A program made the position numbers and the translations under genes. The notes under the pieces are model-generated. The model was not told the DNA's origin. It saw only the letters and a list, made by a program, of their open reading frames with translations, and did no database searches. Shown piece after piece: positions 6,916 to 16,503 of a stretch of DNA of 64,000 nucleotides (its first letter is position 1; the number at the start of each line of letters is the position of its first letter). The stretch lies in the NCBI GenBank assembly GCA_963674835.2, contig CAXXKC010000003.1, forward strand, positions 1,364,001 to 1,428,000, given 5' to 3'. Source of the stretch: G963674835 sp963674835. Lineage in GTDB: Bacteria > Planctomycetota > Planctomycetia > Pirellulales > Thermoguttaceae.

Positions 6916-9900
6916 ATGCGTATTCAGAGTGGATGCCGGGTTATGGGTCTGGTGGTTGTCGGGTTGTGCATGCTGGCCGGGGTGCGGGGGCACGCGGAGG
7001 ACATGGCGAAGCTGAAGGCAACATTTGCTCAGCCGCCATGCGAGTATGCGTCGGCACCGCTCTGGGTTTGGAACGACATGCTGACCGAGGAGGAGGTCGT
7101 CGGGACGCTGCGGGATTTGGCGGGCCAGAAGGTGAAGCAGGCGTTCGTGCATCCGCGGCCGGGGCTGATGACGCCGTATCTGTCGGACGATTGGTTCCGG
7201 CTGTGGAAGGCGGCGTTGGCCGAGGCGGAGCGGCTGGACATGAACCTTTGGATCTACGACGAGAACTCGTATCCGTCGGGTTTCGGTGGCGGTTTTGTGC
7301 CGAAGGCGCTACCGGATTCGCGGGCGAAGAGCCTGGTGTTTGGTGAGGTGAAGAAACCAGGCCCCATGGGTGAAGGCACCGTGGCCGTGTTTCGGTTGGT
7401 CAAGGACGGCTATGAAAACGTGACCGAGGCCGTTCGGAAGGGAGAGACGCTGGGAGAGGGGAAATACCTGGTGGCGTCGATTCGGTACTCAAGGAGTTCG
7501 CCGTGGTATGGCGGGACATGGTACGTGGACCTGCTGAAACCGGGCGTGACGGAGAAGTTTCTCGAAGTGACGCTGGAGCCGTATCGGAAGCAGGTGGGCG
7601 AGCAGTTCGGCAAGCGGATTCCGGGCTCGTTCACGGACGAGCCTCGGTTGGAAAGCGCCGGGGGCGTGCCCTGGTCGGAAGGGTTGCCGGCGGCGTTCGA
7701 GAAACGCTGGGGATACTCGCTGGTGGATCATCTGCCGAGCCTGGTGCGGCCGGTGGGCGACTGGCGGCGCGTGCGGCACAACTTCATGCAGGTGGTGCTG
7801 GAGCAGTTCATCGAGCATTGGAGCAAGCCGTATCACGATTATTGCGAGAAGCACGGGCTGCAATTCACGGGGCATTACTGGGAGCACGAGTGGCCCAACT
7901 GCGGCAATGCGCCGGACAACATGGCGATGTACGCGTGGCATCAGCGGCCAGCGATCGACTGCCTGATGAACCAGTACCACGACGATACGCACGCGCAGTT
8001 CGGCAACGTGCGGGCGGTGAGAGAGCTGTCGAGCGTGGCCAACCAGCTTGGCATGCGGCGGACGTTGTGCGAGGCCTATGGGGCCGGCGGCTGGGACCTG
8101 CGGTTCGAGGACATGAAGCGGATCGGCGATTGGCTTTACGTGCTGGGCGTGAACACGCTGGACGAGCACCTTTCGTACATCACCATTCGAGGCGCGCGGA
8201 AGAACGACCATCCGCAGTCGTTCTCGTACCACGAGCCGTGGTGGAACGACTATCACGTGATGGCCGAGTATTTTACGCGGCTGTCGGCGGCGATGTCGCA
8301 GGGTGAGCAGATCAACCGGATCCTCATCCTGGAGCCGACAACGACGGCGTGGATGTATCAGCACGGTGGGCCGCAGGGAGAGAAGCTGAAGCAGTTGGGC
8401 GATCGGTTCGAAGAGCTGCTGGTGGCCTTGGAGCGGGCGCAGGGCGAGTATGACCTGGGCGCCGAGGATATCCTAGCGCGACACGGGAAGGTCGACGGGA
8501 AGGACCTGGTAATCGGGCAGCGCTGGTATGGTCTGGTGGCCTTGCCGCCGATGACGGAGAATCTGAACGCGGCGACAATGGACCTGATCGAGAAGTACGT
8601 GGAGAACGGCGGGAAGGTGTTGTGCTGCGGGGAGCCGCCGACGCTGGTGGACGGACGGCCGTCGGACCGCGGTGCGCAGCTGGCTAAGCAGCCCGGCTGG
8701 CAGAAGGTGGAGGCGGGCGAGTTGGTCGAACGGATCGCGGCGGCGTCGACGGGTTTTGCGATTCGGCGGGATGCGAACGACCAGGGTCTGCTGTTCCATC
8801 GGCGTCGGCAGATGGACGGGGGAAACGAGTTCGTACTGCTGGTCAACACGAGTCTCGAAGCGCCGTCGGCGGGCGTGATCGAGGCAACCCGGCCGGGCGT
8901 GGCGGGTGTGGAGCAGTGGGATCTGATGTCGGGCGAGGTGAAGCCGTATCGGTTTACCACGACGGATCACGGGGTGGAAACGCGATATGCGTTGGCGCCG
9001 GGCGGAAGCCTGTTGCTGATGTTGACGACGCAGAAGCGGCCGTCGGCGGAGGCGGCCCCAAGCAAGGTCGTCTCGGTCAAGCCCACGGGCGAGATTCGGG
9101 TGCGGCGGGCGGAGCCGAACGTTCTGACGCTGGACTACGTGGATTTCACGACGAAGGGCAAGACGGTCAAGGACCGTTACTACTACCAGGCCGAACAGAT
9201 GGCTTTTCAGTCGGTGGGTTTGCCGCGGAATCCGTGGGACAGCGCGGTGCAGTTCGGGGACGAGCTGATCCGCCAGAAGTTCCCGGCGGAGAGCGGATTC
9301 GAAGCGACCTACCGGTTTACGATCGACGGCGCGGTGCCCTCGCCGCTGGAATTCGTGGTGGAACGGCCCGATCTGTACACGATCACGTGCAACGGGAAGC
9401 CGGTGACGGCCAAGCCGGGCGCGTGGTGGCTGGATCGGGCGTTCGGACGGATCGATCTGGGTTCGACCGCGAAGTCGGGAGAGAACGAGGTGACGATCAA
9501 GGCGTCGCCGATGACGATGTACCACGAGTTGGAGCGGGCGTACGTGCTGGGAGCGTTTTCGCTGCGTCCGGCCGAGAAGGGTTTCGTGATCGAGGCGGAG
9601 AAGGCGCTGGCGTTGGGGCCGTGGAACGCCCAGGGTTGCCCGATGTACGCGTCCGGCGTGGCGTACACGCAGGAGTTCGACGTGGCGAAGCCGTCGGGGC
9701 AGTATCGGGTGAAGCTGCCTTCGTGGTATGGAAGCGTGGCGAAGGTTGCGGTCAACGGCGAGCCGGTTGGGGTGATCGCGTCACAGCCTTGGGAGTGCGA
9801 TGTGACGAAGGCGATTCGTCCGGGCAAGAACGCGGTTGAGGTCGTGGTAATCGGCACGCTGAAGAACACGCTAGGGCCGCATCATGCGGGGCCGATTCGG

Positions 9901-10020
9901 GGCGCCGCGTGGCCTGGGATGTTCCATCAGGGTCCGGAGACAGGACCGCCGGCTGGGGCGAAGTACGACACGATCGGTTACGGATTGATGGAGCCGATGG
10001 TGTTGGAGGCGGTGGAGTAG
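6916..10020 (+). CDS. exported GH106-like glycoside hydrolase, 1034 aa
   Basis: The ATG at 6916 has a GAGGAG site and a signal peptide (MGLVVVGLCMLAGVRGHA). The N-terminal catalytic part resembles alpha-L-rhamnosidases of family GH106 and their uncharacterised relatives: PLWVWNDMLTEEEV, FVHPRPGLMTPYLSDDWF, LWIYDENSYPSGFGGG, GSFTDEPRLES and RTLCEAYGAGGWD. Next comes a Rossmann-like segment (VENGGKVLCCGEPPTLV), and the last about 250 residues are beta-sandwich domains of the GH2 sugar-binding type. It should remove terminal sugars, possibly rhamnose, outside the cytoplasm. No transporter lies beside it except the orphan binding protein upstream, which is of iron type. Confidence 0.75.
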   Translation: MRIQSGCRVMGLVVVGLCMLAGVRGHAEDMAKLKATFAQPPCEYASAPLWVWNDMLTEEEVVGTLRDLAGQKVKQAFVHPRPGLMTPYLSDDWFRLWKAALAEAERLDMNLWIYDENSYPSGFGGGFVPKALPDSRAKSLVFGEVKKPGPMGEGTVAVFRLVKDGYENVTEAVRKGETLGEGKYLVASIRYSRSSPWYGGTWYVDLLKPGVTEKFLEVTLEPYRKQVGEQFGKRIPGSFTDEPRLESAGGVPWSEGLPAAFEKRWGYSLVDHLPSLVRPVGDWRRVRHNFMQVVLEQFIEHWSKPYHDYCEKHGLQFTGHYWEHEWPNCGNAPDNMAMYAWHQRPAIDCLMNQYHDDTHAQFGNVRAVRELSSVANQLGMRRTLCEAYGAGGWDLRFEDMKRIGDWLYVLGVNTLDEHLSYITIRGARKNDHPQSFSYHEPWWNDYHVMAEYFTRLSAAMSQGEQINRILILEPTTTAWMYQHGGPQGEKLKQLGDRFEELLVALERAQGEYDLGAEDILARHGKVDGKDLVIGQRWYGLVALPPMTENLNAATMDLIEKYVENGGKVLCCGEPPTLVDGRPSDRGAQLAKQPGWQKVEAGELVERIAAASTGFAIRRDANDQGLLFHRRRQMDGGNEFVLLVNTSLEAPSAGVIEATRPGVAGVEQWDLMSGEVKPYRFTTTDHGVETRYALAPGGSLLLMLTTQKRPSAEAAPSKVVSVKPTGEIRVRRAEPNVLTLDYVDFTTKGKTVKDRYYYQAEQMAFQSVGLPRNPWDSAVQFGDELIRQKFPAESGFEATYRFTIDGAVPSPLEFVVERPDLYTITCNGKPVTAKPGAWWLDRAFGRIDLGSTAKSGENEVTIKASPMTMYHELERAYVLGAFSLRPAEKGFVIEAEKALALGPWNAQGCPMYASGVAYTQEFDVAKPSGQYRVKLPSWYGSVAKVAVNGEPVGVIASQPWECDVTKAIRPGKNAVEVVVIGTLKNTLGPHHAGPIRGAAWPGMFHQGPETGPPAGAKYDTIGYGLMEPMVLEAVE

Positions 10021-10060
10021 GAGTAGCCGGGATGTTTTTGGGGCGTGTTGGAGGGTGAAC

Positions 10061-10115
10061 GTGCCCTCACTGGGTCGCTGCGCGGCCACCCTCTCGCGCA
10101 AGCGGGAGAGGGGAG
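10061..10115. repeat. dispersed CTCTCCCGC palindrome, copy 3
   Basis: GTGCCCTCACTGGG, then a spacer, then CCCTCTCGCGC facing GCGGGAGAGGGG. It fills the gap between two converging genes, so it could act as a two-way terminator hairpin, although no T-run follows. Confidence 0.75.
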
Positions 10116-10116
10116 G

Positions 10117-11610
10117 TTATTGTTTGAGATCGAGTTTGGGCAGGCCGGCGGCGGTGATGAAGTCGCGGTATTGGCGATCGAGATCGGGGTAGGTCGTGTT
10201 GGTGAGGCGGGCGAGGGTGTCGGCGCCGTCGCGGCCGCTGTAGACATCGCGCAGATAGGTGACGAGGGCGTCGCGATAGCGGCCACCGTCGTGGGTGATG
10301 AGGAAATGGGTGAGGCCGGCGCACTGGCTGTAGAGCGTGGCGATCTGGGGATCGGCTTGAATCTGCTGGCGTCCCATCTTGGTCAGTTGCGCCAGGGGGA
10401 CGTAGAAATCGTCGTGTAACAGGCGATAGCGGGCCGCGATCATACGGAGATCGTCGAGGCCGCCCAACACGCAGTAGTCGCTCTCCTGGCGGAGCGACTC
10501 CATGTACATGGCGATGCCTTCGACGATCCAGAAGTTGGCCTGACCGGCGACGTCGGGAGCCACGGTGCGGGATTCGTGGAACAACTGGTGGGTGGCTTCG
10601 TGAAGAAGGGTCCGCTCGTCGTACCCTTCGCCGGCGAAGAAGTATGCGCATCGCGTGGACTGCTGGTAGAAGCCGATGGAGATCTCGATGTTGGGGACGG
10701 CCGGGCGAAGGGTCTGGTTGTATTCGTCGCGGTCGCGGAAGTAGACGATCTTGTGGCGAGGAAGGCGGATCCAAGTATCGCGGGCACGTCCGTCGAGGAG
10801 GGCCATGACCTGTTCTTCGGTGGCGAAGTAGCGGAGGAATAGCTGCCACCAGGCGTGATAGAGCCGCTCGAGCTTCTGGCCGAGGGCAACGCCGGCTTCG
10901 AGGCCGACATCGGTTCGGATGATGTAGTGCTCGGTTTCAATATCCCAGCCGCTACGGATGTCGTGATGGAGCCGGGCATCTTGCTCGGCGGTGATCCATC
11001 GGCCGGAGGCGAATCGCTGTCCCTGCTCGTAGCGACGAACCCAGGCTTTGGGAATCCAGCCGAATCGTTCGTGCCAGACGCGGCCTGAGCGGAGCTGGGC
11101 GATCTCCCAGTAGGTGTGCCACTGGCCGTGGTATCGGGAGTAGCCCAAGAGTCGGCGAATGGCCTCGTGGTCGGGGTTTTCGTGGAGGGCGGCGATCAAC
11201 AGGTCGAAGGCCAACGACGGCCGACCGCCGTGAGTGGCACTGCGAGCAAGGGCCTCGAGGGCGTCGGCCTGCTGGCCGCGAAGCTGTGAGAACCGGGCAT
11301 CCCACTGTTTGAGGTCGGCCGAGGCATCGGCAGGCAATTGGGGGCGGGTATCCTGGAGAGGCAAGGCGGCTACAAGGAGTTGGTCGGGCTTGCGATCGCC
11401 GAGCCAGTTGCGGGTGATCTGGGCTTGCTCAGTCAGGCCATGCTCGGAGCACCATGTGGACAGTTGCTGCAACTGCTGGGCGTAGTTGTCGAGCAGATGC
11501 GCGGCTTGCTGATCGAAGTCGTCGGCGCGGAGGGCCTCACGATGAAGAGGGGCGACCAGCACCACGGTCAGAGTTGCGTACCAGACCGTCTGGCGGAGGA
11601 GCCGATCCAC
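10117..11610 (-). CDS. exported DUF1570-type HExxH protein
   Basis: With the GTG start at 11610 the product is 497 aa and begins with a signal-like stretch (RQTVWYATLTVVLVAPLHRE). The C-terminal half has HEATH at about residues 337-341 and IVEGIAMYMES with Glu about 364, the arrangement seen in the planctomycete family DUF1570, and a gluzincin-like zinc site. The N-terminal half is helical, repeat-like and rich in Ala, Leu and Gln, which may be a protein-interaction module. The frame stays open to 12027, but that extension has no protein-like composition. No strong ribosome binding site marks the start. Peptidase activity is inferred. Confidence 0.7.
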   Translation of the reverse strand: MDRLLRQTVWYATLTVVLVAPLHREALRADDFDQQAAHLLDNYAQQLQQLSTWCSEHGLTEQAQITRNWLGDRKPDQLLVAALPLQDTRPQLPADASADLKQWDARFSQLRGQQADALEALARSATHGGRPSLAFDLLIAALHENPDHEAIRRLLGYSRYHGQWHTYWEIAQLRSGRVWHERFGWIPKAWVRRYEQGQRFASGRWITAEQDARLHHDIRSGWDIETEHYIIRTDVGLEAGVALGQKLERLYHAWWQLFLRYFATEEQVMALLDGRARDTWIRLPRHKIVYFRDRDEYNQTLRPAVPNIEISIGFYQQSTRCAYFFAGEGYDERTLLHEATHQLFHESRTVAPDVAGQANFWIVEGIAMYMESLRQESDYCVLGGLDDLRMIAARYRLLHDDFYVPLAQLTKMGRQQIQADPQIATLYSQCAGLTHFLITHDGGRYRDALVTYLRDVYSGRDGADTLARLTNTTYPDLDRQYRDFITAAGLPKLDLKQ

Positions 11611-12219
11611 GATTGTCGTCGGTCGGGGGAACAGTCTGTCTCTCCTTGGGAAACGAAGACGCTGAACCGCGTCGGGAAGGCGAGGATGGGGCTGAGACGT
11701 CGCGCGTGTGACCGCACACGTCCCCCTAAGGGATAGTGTACCATCGCCGGTCGAAAATCGGAAATGTCGCGGCGTCCGGAGGTATGGGTTACGGCACCCG
11801 GTTTCGCCACACCACCTATTTCCACGACATGGTCCACTGAAAGGCCGGGAGCCGTTTTCGTAAACGTTAGAGTCTCCAAAATCGGGCACGACAGGACCAG
11901 TATTCTGGCTGGTTTGGTCGCGATAACCCTTGCTTATATAACGAGTAGATTCATTATTGCCCGTTTGGAGGCCGAAGAAGAAATTGAATACCACAGTCTC
12001 GGCGTGCCTAATCGTAGTCGCGAACAAGGGTGCAGGTTGTGGGATTCGCTTAGCATTGCCTGTGTTCGCCCAGAGCCTTCCGGGTTTGGCAGCAGAGCGG
12101 GTGTAGCGCGAGTAGTACGCCCGTTTGATCCCGGCGGAAGGTTTGGCCGGCGCAATGATTCATCGAGACCCAAGGAGCGGGGTTTCGACAAGACCACATT
12201 TCCACAGGAGGGGGGTGTT
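11611..12219. other. divergent intergenic region, no gene recognised
   Basis: About 600 bases between the DUF1570-type gene and the porin gene. An AT-rich patch at about 11928-11962 contains TATATAA and could hold a promoter, but no well-spaced -35/-10 pair stands out. I see no structured RNA or short gene. Confidence 0.4.
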
Positions 12220-13464
12220 ATGAGGTCCCATGGGCGTTTGTGTTGTGGGTTGGCAGGTTGGATCCTGTCGGCGCTGCTGGTGACGACGGCGGCGGCGCAA
12301 GACGCAGAATACCCGATTTCGTACGGCGATGAGCCGGCAGCTGCGGCGGCGGACCAAGGTTACGCGACGGCAGGAGTTGAGAACTCGGGCGGCCAGATTT
12401 ACTACCGTTGCTGTTCGTGTTTCCTGGCGGGGCCGCTGGAAGGGCCGGATCCGTGGACTCTTTCGCCGGAAGATTGTCCGACGCGAGTGGGCGGCTGGGT
12501 TGACATGGGGTATCACAGCGGTTCGGACGGTTTGCTGAACAATCGTCCGGGCAAATTCAACCTACACCAGTCGTGGTTGTGGATCGAGCGTACGGCGGAC
12601 GGCGAGAAGGGCCTCGACTGGGGCTACCGGGCCGACATTATGTACGGTATCGATGGTTACGACACGCAGGCGTTCGGCAACCCGGCGGGCAATTGGGATT
12701 ATTTGAACGGCTGGGATCACGGCGCGTACGCGTGGGCGATGCCGCAGTTGTACGGCACCCTTGCGTCGGGCAACTTGAACATGAAGTTTGGGCATTTCTA
12801 CACGCCGATGGGATACGAAGTGGTTCCGTCGCCGGGGAACTTCTTCTACAGTCACGCGTTGGAATGGTACAACAGCGAGCCGTTCACCCACACGGGCGTG
12901 CTGGCCGATTACGCGTTGAACGACAAGGTGAAGCTGTACGGCGGATGGTCGGCCGGTTGGGATACCGGGTTCGACGAGTTGGCCGGCGGGAACGCCTGGT
13001 TGGGCGGCGTCAGCCTTCAACTGTCTGAACGGCTGGCGTTCACGTACATGTGCATGGGCGGCAACATGGGCTGGCGAGGCGACGGGTACAACCACAGCCT
13101 GTTGTTCGATTACACGATCAACGATCGGTGGGAGTACGTGTTGGAGAGCGACCTGGTCGCCACGGACGGCTATTACGACACGTCCGCGATTCCGGCGCAG
13201 TTCAATGCTGGCGAGAACAACGACCAAGCCGGTATTGCCCAGTACTTGTTCTACAAGATCAATTACAAGTTGAAGGCCGGCCTGCGAGCGGAGTGGTGGA
13301 AGGGAGACGGCGTCTCGTACTACGAAGTGACCTACGGCGTGAACTACAAGCCGATTCCCAACCTGGTGCTGCGACCGGAAGTGCGTCACCAGTGGTGCCC
13401 AACCGCTGCGGACGATTTCGAGGACAACACGGTATTCGGGATCGACGGTTACGTGACGTTCTGA
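12220..13464 (+). CDS. outer-membrane porin of beta-barrel porin-2 type
   Basis: 414 aa from the ATG at 12220, which follows a strong AGGAGGGGGG site. The signal peptide ends near TTAAAQDAE. The mature protein has many alternating, aromatic-rich strands and the hallmarks of the BBP2 (OmpL-like) porins common in planctomycetes: VGGWVDMGYHSGSDG, LDWGYRADIMYGIDGYD, NMKFGHFYTPMGYEVV, a Gly/Trp-rich middle (VKLYGGWSAGWDTGFDELAG) and a final strand ending in Phe (VFGIDGYVTF). Two adjacent Cys pairs near residue 65 (YYRCCSCFL) are unusual. It would form a diffusion pore in the outer membrane. A hairpin terminator follows at 13505-13545. Confidence 0.85.
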   Translation: MRSHGRLCCGLAGWILSALLVTTAAAQDAEYPISYGDEPAAAAADQGYATAGVENSGGQIYYRCCSCFLAGPLEGPDPWTLSPEDCPTRVGGWVDMGYHSGSDGLLNNRPGKFNLHQSWLWIERTADGEKGLDWGYRADIMYGIDGYDTQAFGNPAGNWDYLNGWDHGAYAWAMPQLYGTLASGNLNMKFGHFYTPMGYEVVPSPGNFFYSHALEWYNSEPFTHTGVLADYALNDKVKLYGGWSAGWDTGFDELAGGNAWLGGVSLQLSERLAFTYMCMGGNMGWRGDGYNHSLLFDYTINDRWEYVLESDLVATDGYYDTSAIPAQFNAGENNDQAGIAQYLFYKINYKLKAGLRAEWWKGDGVSYYEVTYGVNYKPIPNLVLRPEVRHQWCPTAADDFEDNTVFGIDGYVTF

Positions 13465-13504
13465 TTTGGGGTAACCACGTCTGTTGAGAGTCAAGTGCTC
13501 CTCA

Positions 13505-13545
13505 GGGTGGCCGAAACGCGTTCGTTCGGCCACCCTTCGTGTTTC
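13505..13545 (+). terminator. hairpin terminator after the porin gene
   Basis: GGGTGGCCGAA (13505-13515) pairs perfectly with TTCGGCCACCC (13525-13535) over a 9-base loop and is followed by the T-rich TTCGTGTTTCTT. It lies 41 bases after the porin stop. Confidence 0.75.
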
Positions 13546-13662
13546 TTGGGGGCGAGATTTACGGGGACGGGAGATCGGAGCGCGGCAGGATTCGTGAGGA
13601 GTGCGATGTCGGGGCGGGGCGGGTGTTGGGTCGATGCGTCAGGTTTTGGATGAGAGGCGCGT

Positions 13663-13687
13663 GTTATGCCGAAGCATAACCTACGGA
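13663..13687 (+). repeat. GTTATGC-type palindrome, copy 2
   Basis: GTTATGCCGAAGCATAAC (13663-13680) followed by CTACGGA. It lies between two converging genes. Confidence 0.8.
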
Positions 13688-13702
13688 GGATAACGTGCGC
13701 GG

Positions 13703-14800
13703 TTACGGGGTTAGGGGCTTGCTCGTGAGGAGGCCGATGCCGCGGCCGCGGTCGCCGACGGCATTGTAGAAGAGATAGTCGGTGTCGTTGGCGGGGTTGT
13801 GGACGAGCGAGACCTTGTGGGCGTATTGGCGGTCGAGGCCGTTGGGGTGCCCGCCGGCCTTGTAGAGCGGCTCGGGATGGACGGTCCAGTGGAAGAGGTC
13901 GCGTGAGAAGGCGGCCATGATGTGGGCTCCGCCGCGGCCGACGCCGAAGTAGAGGCTGATCCAGTGGTCGCCGTCGCGGAAGACCTTGGGATCGGAGCAG
14001 AAGCGGGCGTCGTAGCCGCCGGGCGTGTTGCGGAGGACGGGGTTGCCGGCGTAGCGTTTCCAGACGAGCAAGTCGTCGGAGATGGCGATGCCGGACTGTT
14101 CGATGGAGCCCTGGGCGGCGTTGTAGAAGTCGTAGAACTTGCCCTGGAACTCGACCAGCCAGGGCTGGTAGATGCAGTCTTTCTCCCAGGCGGCGCAATC
14201 GGCATCGTGGACCGAGAGGATGTAGGTATCCTTGGCGCGCTGCCAATGGAGTCCGTCGTCGCTGGAGGCAACGCCTTCGTAGCCGGGGCGCAGCTCGTAG
14301 CCGCCTTGCCGGGGATAGGCGCCGTAGAGCGACCAGAATTTGCCCTTGTGACGTTTGAGGAGGCGGGGCGACTGCACGAGGTAGGACTCGTAGAGATATG
14401 CGCCGAGGACGCGTCCGCCATGGTCGAACTGGCCTTGGGGTCCGAAACCGAGGGCGAGGCCTTTGGGGCGCCAGTGGAGCAGGTCGTCGCTGGAGGCAAC
14501 GAAGGACTGGTAGCCATGCCCGTCGAAGCCGATGAAGCTCATGTACCATTTCGGATCGCCGGGGACCTGGTAGACGGTGGGGCAGTCGGTCATGTGGACA
14601 GCGGGAAAGCCGTCGATGGCCGGTTTGGACGGGATGACGTGATCGGACCAGTAGTGCCAGCCACGGTAGGGAGCCGCCCAACGATCGAGCGTGGGGCGGT
14701 CGATGGTCTGGTCGTCGGCACGGGCGGACGGGCATCGGTCGGTGCCGACGAGCAGAACGACGAGCGGGAGCCAAGTGGCTACGGTGAGGCTGTGTCGCAT
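13703..14800 (-). CDS. exported five-bladed beta-propeller glycosidase-like protein (GH43/GH32/GH130 type)
   Basis: 365 aa from the ATG at 14800, where a signal peptide starts (TVATWLPLVVLLVG, cleavage near SARADD). Repeated propeller blades are visible: FVASSDDLLHW, GVASSDDGLHW, AISDDLLVW and AAFSRDLFHW, alternating with strands such as WYMSFIGFDG, FWSLYGAY and FYDFYNAAQ. These S-x-D-x-x-x-W strands are typical of glycosidases with a five-bladed propeller. CSDPKVFRDGDHW resembles their catalytic Asp strand. The substrate cannot be told. The frame extends upstream to 15106 without protein-like sequence, so I use the later start. Confidence 0.75.
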   Translation of the reverse strand: MRHSLTVATWLPLVVLLVGTDRCPSARADDQTIDRPTLDRWAAPYRGWHYWSDHVIPSKPAIDGFPAVHMTDCPTVYQVPGDPKWYMSFIGFDGHGYQSFVASSDDLLHWRPKGLALGFGPQGQFDHGGRVLGAYLYESYLVQSPRLLKRHKGKFWSLYGAYPRQGGYELRPGYEGVASSDDGLHWQRAKDTYILSVHDADCAAWEKDCIYQPWLVEFQGKFYDFYNAAQGSIEQSGIAISDDLLVWKRYAGNPVLRNTPGGYDARFCSDPKVFRDGDHWISLYFGVGRGGAHIMAAFSRDLFHWTVHPEPLYKAGGHPNGLDRQYAHKVSLVHNPANDTDYLFYNAVGDRGRGIGLLTSKPLTP

Positions 14801-15253
14801 GGGGCTTGTCGGCTGTTGATTGAGGGGCGTCGCTAGAAAGGTGAGAACAAGGCGTCGCGACGTTCGCGCTGTGCAGGGCTCTATTGTAGAGCAAGGAAAC
14901 GGCGGAATCCACGACCTGTTGAATCGGGGGCGTTCAGGAGTTATCGTCGTGGTGTGGGCGCCGCGATGCCAGTGAAGCAGGCTTGTCGGTGACGGTTCAG
15001 GTGCAAAACAGACCAGGAGTCTGGCGGGCGTTGGACCCGTGAAATTGCGAGGGAAACGTGGTGGTCGGCGCCTCGGCACGATGCCGTGCTTAGAATTGGG
15101 TCGCAATTAGCGCGCGTGTTGTCGGCCACGAACGGGGGGAGGAGATCGGCCGGTGTACTATGCATCGGAACGGCCCGCGGTGAGGATTGGGGAAACACCG
15201 TGCGGATGTTTGGCGTTTCGCCCGTCGCAACCAAGACGGTTGAGGAGACTGTC
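14801..15253. other. divergent intergenic region, no gene recognised
   Basis: About 450 bases between the propeller gene and the phosphatase gene. A TACAAT hexamer near 14883-14888 on the minus strand could be a -10 element, but no matching -35 is seen. Nothing else is identified. Confidence 0.4.
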
Positions 15254-16363
15254 ATGAACGATCTGATGAAGCTCGACATTCAAACGATCATCGATCTGTT
15301 GAGCGACGGGGTCTATGTTGCCGACCGGGATCGCCGGATCGTGTACTGGAGCAAGTCGGCGGAACGCATCACGGGCTGGTCAGCAGCGGAGATCGTGGGG
15401 CGCTGCTGTTACGCTGGAGTGTTGTGCCACGTGGACAAAGACGGGCACATGCTTTGCAGCGGAGAGTATTGCCCCTTGAGCCGGGCGATGGTGACGGGCT
15501 CGGACAGCTTGCACCCGTTGATTTACGTGCAGTGCAAGGACGGCCGGCGCATACCGACGCAGGCGCAGGTAGCGCCGATCCGCAACGCGGAAGGAGAAGT
15601 GATCGGCGGGGTGGAGACCTTTCGGGACGTGTCGCAAGTGATTTGCGACCTGGAACGGTCGAAGGCGATTCAGACGCTTTCGTTGCGGTCCGACTTGCCG
15701 CCCGACCCGCGCATTCGGCTGAGGACGCATTATCTGCCGCACGATATTCTGGGCGGGGACTACTACGCACTGAAGAAGCTCGACGACGACCGTTACGGTT
15801 TCTTTCTGGCGGACGTGATGGGGCACGGGATTTCGGCGGCCCTGTACACGATGTACTTGAGCTCGCTGTGGACGCGTTTCCTGCCGCTGCTGACCGATCC
15901 TCCGAAGTTCGCCAACAGCGTGAACCGCGAGTTGAACGCGGTGGTGCGGAACAACGAGTCGTTTGCCGCGGCGTCGTGCGGAGTGATCGATTTGGAGCAT
16001 CATGAGGTCCGCATCACGGGCGTCGGGGGCCCACCGATTCTGTTGCTGCGCGGGGATGGAACGCACACGGCGTTGGAATGTCCCGGGCTGCCGCTAGGGA
16101 TCGTGGCAGAGGCGTCTTATGACGAGAAGCGTGCCGAGATCGCGCGGGGCGACCGATTGCTGCTGTTCACGGACGGGGCCATCGAGATTGCAGACGCGGC
16201 GGGTGAGATGCTGGGAGTGGAGGGATTAGCGCGCATGGCCCGGCAATTGGGTGAGCCGGAGAGCAGTCTGAACATGGCCGCGCTGGCCGAGGCGTTGCTG
16301 TTGTATTCGAACTCGGTGCGATTGGAGGATGATCTGACGCTGCTGGAGATCGGAGTGGTGTAG
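15254..16363 (+). CDS. PAS domain plus SpoIIE/PP2C-type serine phosphatase
   Basis: 369 aa, cytoplasmic. Residues about 10-125 form a PAS sensor (IIDLLSDGVYVADRDRRIVY, then SAERITGWSAAEIVGR) containing several Cys residues (RCCYAGVLC, CSGEYCPLS), which might bind a metal or respond to redox. Residues about 155-365 are a PP2C/SpoIIE phosphatase: HDILGGDYY and FFLADVMGHGISAALYT supply the metal-binding Asp residues, and GDRLLLFTDGAIEI plus RLEDDLTLLEIGV complete the site. In partner-switching systems such enzymes dephosphorylate anti-anti-sigma proteins; no partner gene is nearby. The ATG at 15254 is chosen for its GAGGAG site and family-like start. Confidence 0.85.
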   Translation: MNDLMKLDIQTIIDLLSDGVYVADRDRRIVYWSKSAERITGWSAAEIVGRCCYAGVLCHVDKDGHMLCSGEYCPLSRAMVTGSDSLHPLIYVQCKDGRRIPTQAQVAPIRNAEGEVIGGVETFRDVSQVICDLERSKAIQTLSLRSDLPPDPRIRLRTHYLPHDILGGDYYALKKLDDDRYGFFLADVMGHGISAALYTMYLSSLWTRFLPLLTDPPKFANSVNRELNAVVRNNESFAAASCGVIDLEHHEVRITGVGGPPILLLRGDGTHTALECPGLPLGIVAEASYDEKRAEIARGDRLLLFTDGAIEIADAAGEMLGVEGLARMARQLGEPESSLNMAALAEALLLYSNSVRLEDDLTLLEIGVV

Positions 16364-16445
16364 GCTGCGGATCGGACGCTGGCGAGGAGATGAGGGCGGT
16401 GGGGAGGTTTCGGTCGGGAGCGATGAGCAGTGCGTGAATCGAGAA

Positions 16446-16490
16446 TGCCCTCACCGTGAGGCCCCTCTCCCGCGTGCGGGAGAGGGGCGG
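16446..16490. repeat. dispersed CTCTCCCGC palindrome, copy 4
   Basis: TGCCCTCACCGTGAGG then CCCCTCTCCCGC facing GCGGGAGAGGGG, the most perfect stem of the family. It lies between two converging genes. Confidence 0.8.
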
Positions 16491-16503
16491 TGGAGGGATT
16501 GGC

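Noticed and set aside
5605..7152. 515-codon minus-strand frame opposite the binding-protein gene
   Set aside because: His/Arg/Pro-rich, no motif, antisense to a clear lipoprotein gene.
11764..12219. Upstream extension of the porin frame to an ATG at 11764
   Set aside because: The signal peptide and the strong ribosome binding site are at 12220; the extension is not protein-like.
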